Origin: Pseudomonas oryzihabitans
GTDB taxonomy: Bacteria > Pseudomonadota > Gammaproteobacteria > Pseudomonadales > Pseudomonadaceae
DNA length: 64,000 nucleotides
Reading direction: 5' to 3'
Assembly: GCF_006384975.1 (NCBI RefSeq)
Contig: NZ_CP021645.1
Coordinates: 2,694,001-2,758,000 of the forward strand
The translations under genes were made by a program, and so were the position numbers. Below are positions 1 to 7,630 of the stretch, in pieces. The notes below the pieces were generated by a model, which searched no databases, was not told where the DNA came from, and worked only from the letters and a program-made list of their open reading frames with translations. How positions within the stretch are numbered: position 1 is the first letter of the stretch; the number at the start of each line of letters is the position of its first letter.

Positions 1-829
1 AGAGTGCCAGCGTACCGCGGATGCAATCCTGCACCGCACCACCCACCCAGATACGGCCGTCGATCCGGGCCACCCGCACTCGGCCACGGCGGCCCAGGGC
101 AGTGCCCTGGCTGGCCAGGTAGCGCTCCGGCGCCAGCCCCGCCGGGATCAGCCACTGCGCCAGGCTGGCGTTGAGGCTGCCGGTGACCGGGTCCTCGGCG
201 AATTCCTCGCCCATCAGGGCGCGCACCTCGAATTGCGCCTCGGCCTCCGGGCCGGTCCAGGGCGCCACCAGGCCTACATTCAGTCCTTCCAGGGCGCTGT
301 AGTCCGGGCGGATCGCCAGCAACTCCTCACGACTCTCCAGCAGCACCGCCACCCAGCCGGGACCATTGTCGGCCCACTGGCTGGCCTGGATACGCTCAGG
401 TGCCAGCCCCGTCCCGCGGGCGATACGCGCCAGCACCTCGGGCTCCACCGGTCCGCCACGCAGCAAGGGCGGCGCGGCGAAGGCCAATTCCTCTCCGGCC
501 GCGCGAATCGGCACCAGCCCGGCGCCACACTCCTGGATCACCTCGCCACCCCGTGGCCGCCCACCTTCGCGCAGCCAAACATGGCAACTGCCCAGGGTCG
601 GATGGCCCGCGAAAGGCAGTTCGCGCACTGGGGTGAAGATGCGCACCCGATAATCCGCCGCCGGATCGGTCGGTTGGAGCAGAAAGGTGGTCTCCGACAG
701 ATTGGTCCAACGAGCCAGCGCCGCCATCTGCTCGGTAGAGAGATGGTCGGCACCGCAGACCACCGCCAGGGCATTGCCCTCTAGGGGGCGTTGGGCGAAG
801 ACATCGACCTGATGAAAAGCGAGAGACAT
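1..829 (-). CDS. PhzF family isomerase-like protein (3' end cut by the window edge)
   Basis: The gene runs off the left edge, leaving about 276 N-terminal residues. It starts MSLAFHQVDVFAQRPLEGNA, the usual opening of PhzF proteins, which share the diaminopimelate epimerase fold. NLSETTF carries Glu46, at the position of the PhzF catalytic acid. A GHPTLG loop and a later EDPVTGS loop are the other family marks. The start is supported by AGGAG nine bases upstream. Most PhzF paralogues in pseudomonads lie outside phenazine operons and their substrates are unknown. No phenazine genes are visible here, so a role in phenazine synthesis is not implied. A 17-bp palindrome at 941-957 lies upstream. 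Confidence 0.9.
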   Translation of the reverse strand, partial: MSLAFHQVDVFAQRPLEGNALAVVCGADHLSTEQMAALARWTNLSETTFLLQPTDPAADYRVRIFTPVRELPFAGHPTLGSCHVWLREGGRPRGGEVIQECGAGLVPIRAAGEELAFAAPPLLRGGPVEPEVLARIARGTGLAPERIQASQWADNGPGWVAVLLESREELLAIRPDYSALEGLNVGLVAPWTGPEAEAQFEVRALMGEEFAEDPVTGSLNASLAQWLIPAGLAPERYLASQGTALGRRGRVRVARIDGRIWVGGAVQDCIRGTLAL

Positions 830-940
830 GGCAGCGGACTCCTAGGGACAAGGATCCGATTGTCCGCAGCCAACAGAGCAACGCGCCAGCTACAGCCAGG
901 CGACTAGGCAGCCGTACAGAAGTCTTTTTGCTTACAGATA

Positions 941-957
941 GGCATAACTGTTATGCC
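941..957. promoter_or_regulatory. 17-bp perfect palindrome upstream of the phzF-like gene
   Basis: GGCATAAC-T-GTTATGCC is a perfect 8+1+8 inverted repeat about 112 bp before the start codon at 829. It has no T-run, so it looks like an operator rather than a terminator. The regulator is unknown. Confidence 0.4.
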
Positions 958-959
958 AG

Positions 960-1320
960 CGCCCTCACCCCAACCCTCTTCCCCTGGGAGAGGGGGCTGG
1001 ATCGGTGCGCGCGGAAACACCATGCCCTCCACCGGCACGTAGGTTGGCGCTGAGCGCAGCGAAGCCCAACAGCAAACCTCGAACACCACCCCTCACCCCA
1101 GAAGAAGGCGCTGGATCGGCGCGAGCGGAAACGCCCCGCCCGCCACTAACACCGTAGGTTGGCGCTGAGCGCAGCGAAGCCCAACAACCAACCTCGAACA
1201 CCACGCCCTCACCCCAACCCTCTCCCCCTGGGAGAGGGGGCTGGATCGGCGCGAGTGGAAATGCCGCGCCCGCCACCAACACCGTAGGTTGGCGCTGAGC
1301 GCAGCGAAGCCCAACACCCC
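960..1320. repeat. Intergenic repeat cluster (three copies of a 32-bp motif plus hairpin units)
   Basis: A 32-bp motif beginning GTAGGTTGGCGCTGAGCGCA and ending AGCGAAGCCCAAC occurs at 1039-1070, 1154-1185 and 1284-1315. The copies alternate with a unit of the form CCCTCACCCCAACCCTCT-CCCCTGGGAGAGGGGGCTGGATCGG. Further copies of the 32-bp motif lie at 42764-42795, with degenerate ones near 25003-25032 and 56383-56415 and an inverted one at 57155-57188. Short reading frames across the cluster come from the repeat itself. Confidence 0.85.
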
Positions 1321-1327
1321 AACCCCA

Positions 1328-1465
1328 CTACCGCTTCGGACTCAAGGGACTGTCGTCCTGGTCCTCACGCTCTTCGGTGGTAGTGGTATCGGCCGAATCC
1401 GGCACGTCGCCGTATTCGTCGTAATCGTGTGGGGTCTGCTGGTCGTTGGCGGGTTCGCGGCTCAT
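1328..1465 (-). CDS. Small acidic protein, 45 residues
   Basis: A 45-residue protein starting MSREPANDQQTPHDYDEYGD and ending PLSPKR. It is very acidic and rich in Asp, Glu and Thr, with no hydrophobic segment, so it is predicted to be cytosolic and disordered. The start has GGAG six bases upstream. The gene lies between the repeat cluster and the TetR gene on the same strand. The family was not recognised. Support is the codon pattern, the good ribosome binding site and the defined stop, so this is a plausible but unproven gene. Confidence 0.5.
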   Translation of the reverse strand: MSREPANDQQTPHDYDEYGDVPDSADTTTTEEREDQDDSPLSPKR

Positions 1466-1525
1466 AGGGTACTCCGGTGCAAGGGACGCCCTTGGTGGAG
1501 TCCCCACATCGCGGCGGCGTTCCCG

Positions 1526-2089
1526 TCAGACCAGCGCCACCAGACGTTCGGCCACCCGGTCGAAGGGTTCGATGCTGCGCTGGGCACGGCATAGCGGGAT
1601 CACGCCCTGCGCCGCTGCCACCAGCAGGGTCGCAAGGCCGGTGGCCGCCTCGGCCGAGTGGCCGTGCTCCACCAGCGCCCTCTGCAAAAGCGCCTCCCAG
1701 CGGCGATAGATGCCCGCTGCCGCGTCCAGCTCGCGCTGGGCGATCTCGTCCACCGGTTCTTCCACCGCCACCGCCATCACCGGGCAGCCGACGCGGAAAT
1801 CCGAGTCCAACAGGATGTCGCGCCACAGCCGCAGGAAGCCCTGGATACCTGCCAGCGTCCCGACCTGTAGTTGCTGCTCCAGGTCACGGCTGACCCGCGC
1901 CCCGGCCAGTTCCACCGCCTCCACCACCAGTTGGTGCCTGCCACCGGGAAAGTGATGATAGGTGGACCCCAGCGGCGCCTCGGCGCGTTTGATGGTCTCG
2001 CGGATGCTGGTGGCATTGAGGCCGTGCTGCGCCAGCATGGCCGAAGCCGCCACCACTACCCGTTCCCGCACCGTCGACTGCTCGGTCAT
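1526..2089 (-). CDS. TetR/AcrR family transcriptional regulator
   Basis: A 187-residue one-domain repressor. The N-terminal helix-turn-helix (about residues 8-50) ends in GSTYHHFPGGRHQL, the classic end of the TetR DNA-binding domain. The C-terminal ligand domain contains DFRVGCPVMAVAVE, typical of the YxaF/LmrA-like subgroup. The start is preceded by AAGGAG. It is divergent from the alpha/beta hydrolase at 2163, and two 16-bp palindromic sites lie in the short gap. By analogy with other divergent TetR genes it probably represses both itself and the hydrolase. The ligand is unknown. Confidence 0.93.
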   Translation of the reverse strand: MTEQSTVRERVVVAASAMLAQHGLNATSIRETIKRAEAPLGSTYHHFPGGRHQLVVEAVELAGARVSRDLEQQLQVGTLAGIQGFLRLWRDILLDSDFRVGCPVMAVAVEEPVDEIAQRELDAAAGIYRRWEALLQRALVEHGHSAEAATGLATLLVAAAQGVIPLCRAQRSIEPFDRVAERLVALV

Positions 2090-2102
2090 CCATTCTCCTT
2101 GC

Positions 2103-2151
2103 TATGACAGCTGTCATAACCTACCGTCCAGGCATTATAACAACTGTCATA
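2103..2151. promoter_or_regulatory. Two TetR-type operators between divergent genes
   Basis: TATGACAGCTGTCATA at 2103-2118 is a perfect 16-bp palindrome. TATAACAACTGTCATA at 2136-2151 is the same site with two changes in one half. Their centres are 33 bp apart, about three helical turns, which suits two dimers on one DNA face. They fill the gap between the TetR start (2089) and the hydrolase start (2163). Binding by the TetR protein is inferred. Confidence 0.75.
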
Positions 2152-2162
2152 GGGGCCACCCC

Positions 2163-3035
2163 ATGCCCAGCGACGCGCTCGATCAAGAGCTGATCACGGC
2201 CGATGGCTATCGCCTGGGCACCCGGCGCTTTCCTGCCCAGGGCCCACTCCAAGGCCGGCTGATCGTCGCCGGCGCCACCGCCGTGCCCCAGGGCTTCTAC
2301 CGCCGCTTCGCCCAGCACGCCGCCGCCCGCGGCTTCGAGACCCTGACCCTGGACTACCGCGGCGTCGGCCGCTCGGCGCCGGCCTCGCTCAAGGGCTTTC
2401 GCATGGACCTGTTGGACTGGGCGCGCCAGGACCTCGCCGCCGCCGTGGACGCCATGGCCCAGGGCGACGTCCCGCTCTACCTGGTCGGCCACTCCTATGG
2501 CGGTCACGCCTTCGGCCTCTTGCCCAACCACGCCAAGGTGGCCGGCTTCTATGTCTTCGGCACCAGCGCCGGCTGGTACGGCTACATGCCCCCGCTGGAG
2601 CGCCTCAAGGTGCTGACCATGTGGAAACTGGTGCTGCCGGTGCTCACCTGGTGGAAAGGCTACTGCCCCTGGAGCGCCCTGGGCCTGGGCGAAGACCTGC
2701 CGCGCGACGTCTATCGCCAGTGGCGCCATTGGTGCAGCCTGCCCCACTACTTCTTCGACGACCCGGCCATGCGCGGCATCGAAGTCGGCTTCGCCGCGGT
2801 GCGCACCCCCATCGTCGCGGTCAACGCCCTGGACGACCTCTGGGCCACCCCGCAATCACGCGATGCCTTCATGCAGGCCTATCGCAACGCCGACCTGCAA
2901 CGCGAAGACCTTGACCCCCGCCAGCACGGCGGCGCCATCGGTCACATGGGCTACTTCCGCCCCAGCGCCCAGCTGCTGTGGGATAGAGCGCTGGATTGGT
3001 TCACCGCCCTGCCCCGAGCGTCCAGCCCGAGCTGA
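2163..3035 (+). CDS. Alpha/beta hydrolase (COG4757-like)
   Basis: A 290-residue cytosolic alpha/beta hydrolase. GHSYGG carries the predicted nucleophile Ser111. The late Asp is probably in NALDDLWA and the His in GAIGHMGYFR, completing a plausible triad. The tryptophan-rich middle (about 155-215) looks like a cap domain. The start at 2163 (MPSDALDQ) was chosen because an upstream in-frame extension would run through the operators and into the TetR gene. The substrate is unknown. The divergent TetR gene and paired operators suggest induction by a small molecule, possibly the substrate or a product. Confidence 0.85.
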   Translation: MPSDALDQELITADGYRLGTRRFPAQGPLQGRLIVAGATAVPQGFYRRFAQHAAARGFETLTLDYRGVGRSAPASLKGFRMDLLDWARQDLAAAVDAMAQGDVPLYLVGHSYGGHAFGLLPNHAKVAGFYVFGTSAGWYGYMPPLERLKVLTMWKLVLPVLTWWKGYCPWSALGLGEDLPRDVYRQWRHWCSLPHYFFDDPAMRGIEVGFAAVRTPIVAVNALDDLWATPQSRDAFMQAYRNADLQREDLDPRQHGGAIGHMGYFRPSAQLLWDRALDWFTALPRASSPS

Positions 3036-3403
3036 GTAGCGAAGAGGCGCACAGCGCAGCGCTCAGGACCAGGCCTGGACGGGCCGACATCGCCAGCCCA
3101 CACAACTTAAAGTCAGCGGATTAAGCCCTGAATGCCGCGACCGCCTGGACGGTCGTGGTGACAGCTCGTCGGCTCTAGTACGAGAGACATGCGCCTTTAC
3201 CAACGCTCACGCCGTAATGCGAAGCCTCGCCAATCCTGGGTTCGAGCCCTATTTCTCGCAAAATCGTCGGACTTAAATACAGGAAAGGGCTCAATTCCGG
3301 CACTTTGCCAGCCTTGACGCTCTTCCGCCTGCCACCTAACGTGAAATCCATCACAAGGATGTGGCCGGAACGACCTCTCGTCCCGGCCCGGCCAGGAGGC
3401 CAC
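3036..3403. other. Intergenic region at the left edge of the AT-rich island
   Basis: No convincing gene. A 6-bp stem (CGACCG/CGGTCG, 3138-3155) follows the hydrolase but lacks a T-run. A tRNA T-arm-like string GGTTCGAGCC at 3239-3248 has no tRNA body around it. A strong AGGAGG at 3394-3399 belongs to the next gene. Confidence 0.5.
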
Positions 3404-4138
3404 ATGCCCAGCAAAGACCGTCACGGTAAGACCGCTCAAGACTACCGAAGCGCGCTCATCGCCGAACTCGATGCCGTTCCCGACTATCGCCGCCGCAAGC
3501 CCCGGCACTCTCCCCTGTTACTGATCTGGCTGCTGGTGCCCGTTGCCCTGCTCTGGCTCAACTGGCCTTGGGTACAGCGTTGGCTGCATCCCGCTCCTCT
3601 GGCTGAACAGCCGCTAGACGTTTCAGAAGCCCAAGCCCCTACACCGCCCCCAAGCACTGCCCTCCCCGCACCAGAACCCCGCCAAGCCCTAGCCGCCCCG
3701 CAATCCCTGGATGCCTGCCTCAAGCAGAGCAATGTGGTGGATGAAGAAGTACTGCGCTGCCGCTATGGCGCCCTGCCTCGTACTCAGGAGCCCACCACCC
3801 CGCCTCAGGGCATGGTCTCTGCGGCTTATCTCGCCCAATACAAGGCGGATCGAGAGCTAGCTCCCGTGCGCACCTCATCCTCGCCTTCCTTTAGGGAAAG
3901 CCATTGGGTGCGTGGATGGGACGGTAGTGGCTCCTACTTAGCTACTTGGGATGTGCAAGACAACCGGATTGATTACGGCAGTGTTTGTGGGAATCACCGC
4001 AAGGGCTCTATCGAGTATCGGGAGTGTAGGAAGGGGGCGAAGCAGTGGTTCAAGGAAAATTGTGCAAAACTGAAAACCAAAGAGGATTTGAAAAAAATGC
4101 GCTATTGCTCTGCGGCAGAAGGATTTGGAGCAATGTAG
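3404..4138 (+). CDS. Membrane-anchored protein of unknown function
   Basis: A 244-residue protein. The start at 3404 (MPSKDRHGKTAQDYR) has AGGAGG four bases upstream, so the longer in-frame extension is rejected. A basic RRRKPR stretch precedes one transmembrane segment (about residues 36-52, SPLLLIWLLVPVALLWL). A Pro/Ala-rich linker and a periplasmic-type C-terminal domain with six cysteines follow. The family was not recognised. By eye the first half has host-like composition while the last 250 bp become AT-rich like the following nuclease gene. It may therefore mark the island edge rather than be part of the nuclease-HerA system, from which a 187-bp gap separates it. Confidence 0.7.
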   Translation: MPSKDRHGKTAQDYRSALIAELDAVPDYRRRKPRHSPLLLIWLLVPVALLWLNWPWVQRWLHPAPLAEQPLDVSEAQAPTPPPSTALPAPEPRQALAAPQSLDACLKQSNVVDEEVLRCRYGALPRTQEPTTPPQGMVSAAYLAQYKADRELAPVRTSSSPSFRESHWVRGWDGSGSYLATWDVQDNRIDYGSVCGNHRKGSIEYRECRKGAKQWFKENCAKLKTKEDLKKMRYCSAAEGFGAM

Positions 4139-4325
4139 AAAGAACCTCAACAACATTGAATCAAAAAAAGCTTATCCAGGCTCCTCGCAAGAACACTTTA
4201 AAACCAAACACAAAAACAAATTAAAAATAACTTTAAGCGCAAGATTTATTGCAACACCAAGCCAGATGAGTAATACCAAACTTTCAAACCAGCAAAACCA
4301 GCCACTCATTTAATAAGAGATCAAA

Positions 4326-5504
4326 ATGGGACGCTCAGCTGATTATACGATTCAAGGATTTCTGTACCAGTTCAACCAAACTCTATCCGAATTACTTAAA
4401 GCGGATGACGATGCAGAAATTACAATTGAAGGGATAGTCGAAGACATAGAAGTAAGAACATTCAGTGGCACCAAGGCAATTCAATGCAAGTACCACGAAA
4501 CCAAGGAAACTTATACGCCCAGCATCCTTTACGACCCCTTACTTCAGATGATGAAGCATTACAAGTCAAACCCAACAGCAAATATCGACTATCATCTTTT
4601 TGTACACTTTCCAAACAGCCCGAAAATCATCATCTCCGCAACAGAACTAAATGAAGCTATAAACTCTAAAAACAAAGAATTACAAAACACAATAAAAGAT
4701 GTAATCGGCGTAAACATAAGCGGATTTCTCACCGTATTTTCTATTAGACTAACATCTAAATACGATGATTTAATGATGGAAAACATGGAACTATTATCCA
4801 CTCTAGGATTTGAAAAAACCGAGGTGGAAGCGCTATTTTACCCAAACGCAATTCAAATTATTGGCGACCTAAGCATTAAACATGAAGAGGCGCTTAGAAA
4901 AGTAACCAAGAAAGATTTTTTAGCCACTTTACGAAAAATAAGATCAACAGCGATTTCCCAGTGGACACTAGCACTGAAAACTCGAAAAAAAATTATAGAA
5001 TCCCGAAGAAAACAGTTAAAAGAAAATCTCAATAAAAACGTTAGACTCCGCTTTGTAACCATATTTCCTGAATTTATAGAGCAGTTCGACGAACAAATTA
5101 TTCTTTTCATAAAGTCATTTATTGACAAATATCACTATAAGCAAGCACATACACAAACACCTTTATTTGCTCTAGATGTCACACAACAAGAGTTATATAA
5201 AATCGCCAGCAGACTGGATAGCAAAGACGTTTGTCCAAACCTAGGACTTACTGCAATGGATTTTTCTGAAAAAAACTTTTTCCGCGAACCCATGGCAAAC
5301 AAAGACAGAAAAGAATTTGCGCTTCGACTTATCTCCTGGAATGAATATAAGGGCATTCAACTGCAAAAAAAAGCAGACGATTTTTTTGTTATAGGCTATG
5401 GAAATACAGCTGAGCTAGATTTGCAGGACATTAATGTCGAGAATCTAGCGTGCGAAAAACTTGAAGAAGTAAAATACATGTTGGGGATAAGCGATGTCTA
5501 CTAA
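4326..5504 (+). CDS. Probable PD-(D/E)XK nuclease (Cap4/DUF4297-like) paired with HerA
   Basis: A 392-residue protein. The N-terminus, GRSADYTIQGFLYQFNQTL, resembles dsDNA nuclease domains of the DUF4297/Cap4 type. A nuclease-like motif follows: Glu35, Asp40 and Gln53-Cys-Lys55 (in AIQCKYHE), a QxK variant of the PD-(D/E)XK site. The rest (about 170-390) is Lys/Glu-rich, mostly helical and unrecognised. Its last 11 bases overlap the HerA gene, which implies coupled translation. Composition is foreign: 22 G+C in the 60 bases at 4861-4920, against roughly two thirds elsewhere. The likely role is the DNA-cutting effector of an anti-phage pair. The nuclease call rests on short motifs and genetic context. 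Confidence 0.65.
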   Translation: MGRSADYTIQGFLYQFNQTLSELLKADDDAEITIEGIVEDIEVRTFSGTKAIQCKYHETKETYTPSILYDPLLQMMKHYKSNPTANIDYHLFVHFPNSPKIIISATELNEAINSKNKELQNTIKDVIGVNISGFLTVFSIRLTSKYDDLMMENMELLSTLGFEKTEVEALFYPNAIQIIGDLSIKHEEALRKVTKKDFLATLRKIRSTAISQWTLALKTRKKIIESRRKQLKENLNKNVRLRFVTIFPEFIEQFDEQIILFIKSFIDKYHYKQAHTQTPLFALDVTQQELYKIASRLDSKDVCPNLGLTAMDFSEKNFFREPMANKDRKEFALRLISWNEYKGIQLQKKADDFFVIGYGNTAELDLQDINVENLACEKLEEVKYMLGISDVY

Positions 5505-7260
5505 AATTGGAGCGGTTCTATCTTGCGCACCAAAAGCAATTGTAGTTGTCATAGACAGCCTGGAATTATTTGAAAACCACAAGGAAGCGCTACAAGTAGG
5601 GCGCTTTCTAAAAATCGCCCAAGGCAACCATGATTTTACAATTGCGACCATATTAAATATTAAAGGCATAAATACATTTTCAGCAGCTGACAAGCCTATC
5701 TGGAGCTTTCAGATAGAGTGTCAAGCCATTGGAACTTTAGTAGACAACAAAACCTTCGACCGCGGCAGCCTGCTTTTGCCCGTACCAACCGAACTAGCAT
5801 TCACTGTAGACGCGGATACTTTAGACAAAATATTTTCGGCAGATGGAAGCCATAATTTCCCGCTAGGCAAACTATCAATGAACAAGACCATTGATCTGAT
5901 GATCAACGGAAATAGTTTTTTTAGCAAACATATTGCGGTAGTAGGATCTACCGGCTCAGGAAAATCCTGCACTGTCGCTAGCGTACTACAAAGAACAGTA
6001 GGAGTATCTCAAAACAAAAACAAAAACAAAAACCTTCAAAACAACTCCCATATAGTGATATTTGATATTCACGACGAATATACAGCAGCATTTAAATTAG
6101 AAAAAGATGAACTATTTACGCTAAACCGACTAGATATTGATTCGCTTCAGTTACCGTACTGGCTAATGAACTCCGAAGAACTTGAAAGCATGTTCATCGA
6201 GAGCAACGAATCAAATTCGCACAACCAAGTTAGCCAATTCAAACATGCCGTCGTTCTCAATAAAGAAAAGCACAATCCAAGCATTTCAGAAATAACATAT
6301 GACACCCCGGTTTACTTTTCTATTCAAGAAGTTTTTAACTTCATAGAAAACCTAAATCGCGAAGTTATTAGCCGACTACCAGGAGAAGACAAACCTAAGC
6401 TAGCAGATGGCACCTTGGTAGATGACCGAAAAATCTACTTCGAGAAAATATATGATTTTGTCGTAAACTCCACCGCAGCAGCTACAAAAGCTAGTAACGG
6501 CCCATTCAACGGAGAATTCAACAGATTTACATCACGGCTAGAAGCAAAACTTACTGACAAGCGACTCAGATTTCTTCTGAACTCAAAGAAAACCTGTGGC
6601 CAAGCACACAACACCGCAGACTTTGAAAGCTTGATGAAACAGTTTATTGGCTACCTCCACAAATCAAACGTTACCATTGTAGATCTGAGTGGCGTTCCGT
6701 TTGAAGTACTCAGTGTGACTGTAAGCTTGATTTCCCGGCTTATATTCGACTTTTGTTTTCATTATTCAAAAATACAACATGCTGATGGCAAGCTTAACGA
6801 CATTCCCGTCATGCTCGTTTGTGAAGAGGCTCACAACTATGTACCTCGGGACGGTCATGCAGCCTATCGAGCCTCCAGAAAATCCATTGAACGTATAGCA
6901 AAGGAGGGAAGAAAATATGGTTTAAGCTTGATGGTGGTAAGCCAACGTCCGTCGGAAGTATCGGAAACTATCTTTGCCCAATGCAACAACTTTATTTCTT
7001 TACGCCTTACAAACGATGCTGACCAAAATTACGTACGCCGGCTATTTCCAGATAACGCCAACGCGATCACAGACATTCTACCTAACTTAGCACCCGGCGA
7101 ATGTGTAGTAGTCGGTGATGCCGTACTACTACCCGCAGTTATAAAAATGGCGCTTCCAGCTCCAGAACCGCATTCTAGAAGCGTTGATGTTCATAGCGAA
7201 TGGGAAACTCCCTGGCGAGATATCTTATTTTCCAGCGTTATTGATCGTTGGAGAAAATAA
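5494..7260 (+). CDS. herA: HerA-family hexameric DNA translocase ATPase
   Basis: A 588-residue HerA/FtsK-superfamily ATPase. The N-terminus (IGAVLSCAPKAIVVVIDSLE, then VGRFLKIAQG) fits the HAS-barrel. Walker A is GSTGSGKS at residues 151-158, and IVIFDIHDEY follows. Walker B lies in LVCEEAH with Glu444-Glu445, and VVSQRP is the sensor region. The C-terminal part ending LAPGECVVVG is typical of HerA. The start overlaps the upstream nuclease gene by 11 bp, with GGGGA as ribosome binding site. Bacterial HerA beside a nuclease or SIR2 effector is a known anti-phage arrangement in which both proteins form one complex. A housekeeping repair role is less likely because the partner is not NurA. Confidence 0.95.
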   Translation: MSTKIGAVLSCAPKAIVVVIDSLELFENHKEALQVGRFLKIAQGNHDFTIATILNIKGINTFSAADKPIWSFQIECQAIGTLVDNKTFDRGSLLLPVPTELAFTVDADTLDKIFSADGSHNFPLGKLSMNKTIDLMINGNSFFSKHIAVVGSTGSGKSCTVASVLQRTVGVSQNKNKNKNLQNNSHIVIFDIHDEYTAAFKLEKDELFTLNRLDIDSLQLPYWLMNSEELESMFIESNESNSHNQVSQFKHAVVLNKEKHNPSISEITYDTPVYFSIQEVFNFIENLNREVISRLPGEDKPKLADGTLVDDRKIYFEKIYDFVVNSTAAATKASNGPFNGEFNRFTSRLEAKLTDKRLRFLLNSKKTCGQAHNTADFESLMKQFIGYLHKSNVTIVDLSGVPFEVLSVTVSLISRLIFDFCFHYSKIQHADGKLNDIPVMLVCEEAHNYVPRDGHAAYRASRKSIERIAKEGRKYGLSLMVVSQRPSEVSETIFAQCNNFISLRLTNDADQNYVRRLFPDNANAITDILPNLAPGECVVVGDAVLLPAVIKMALPAPEPHSRSVDVHSEWETPWRDILFSSVIDRWRK

Positions 7261-7313
7261 GCCATTCGACAAAGCTCAATCACAACACTCTATTATATCT
7301 ACTTAAAACAGCA

Positions 7314-7392
7314 CCTCTGAGATTGGTCAGCGAATTAATTTTAGCACATTCATCTCTACAAAGATGGGGTCGATGCTGAACAATTTCAGAGG
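7314..7392. repeat. 79-bp element with 17-bp terminal inverted repeats
   Basis: CCTCTGAGATTGGTCAG at 7314-7330 is the inverted complement of CTGAACAATTTCAGAGG at 7376-7392, with two mismatches. The interior is AT-rich and non-coding. It lies 53 bp after the HerA stop codon. It could be a MITE or the fused ends of a deleted insertion sequence. The rest of 7261-7630 contains nothing else recognisable apart from the leader of the next gene. Confidence 0.55.
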
Positions 7393-7630
7393 CTTATACG
7401 GAGCACCAGACGAAAAACAACCTTAAAGCCAAAGGGAACAAATCCGCACAAAAAGGAGAGTACCGATAAAACTACCGCATCATGAAGGAAGCACGGCATG
7501 CAATTCAGACTTTCGACCGATTACAAATAGAACGCTTTCAGCTAGATTAATCTCAAGTAATTCTCACTCATGAGATTACCCTTCTAGCCCTGGCCGATTA
7601 GTCTTCCAAAGACTTTACAAGGACCGTCCC

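Noticed and set aside
904..1317. Several short minus-strand open frames
   Set aside because: They are translations of the tandem intergenic repeat, with the same peptide recurring in each copy.
3225..3260. tRNA-like T-arm string GGTTCGAGCC, possible tRNA or attachment site at the island edge
   Set aside because: No acceptor stem, anticodon arm or CCA end could be built around it, and no integrase gene is present.
4125..4313. 62-codon open frame between the membrane protein and the nuclease gene
   Set aside because: It overlaps the previous gene, has no ribosome binding site and has low-complexity Lys/Asn content typical of AT-rich non-coding DNA.
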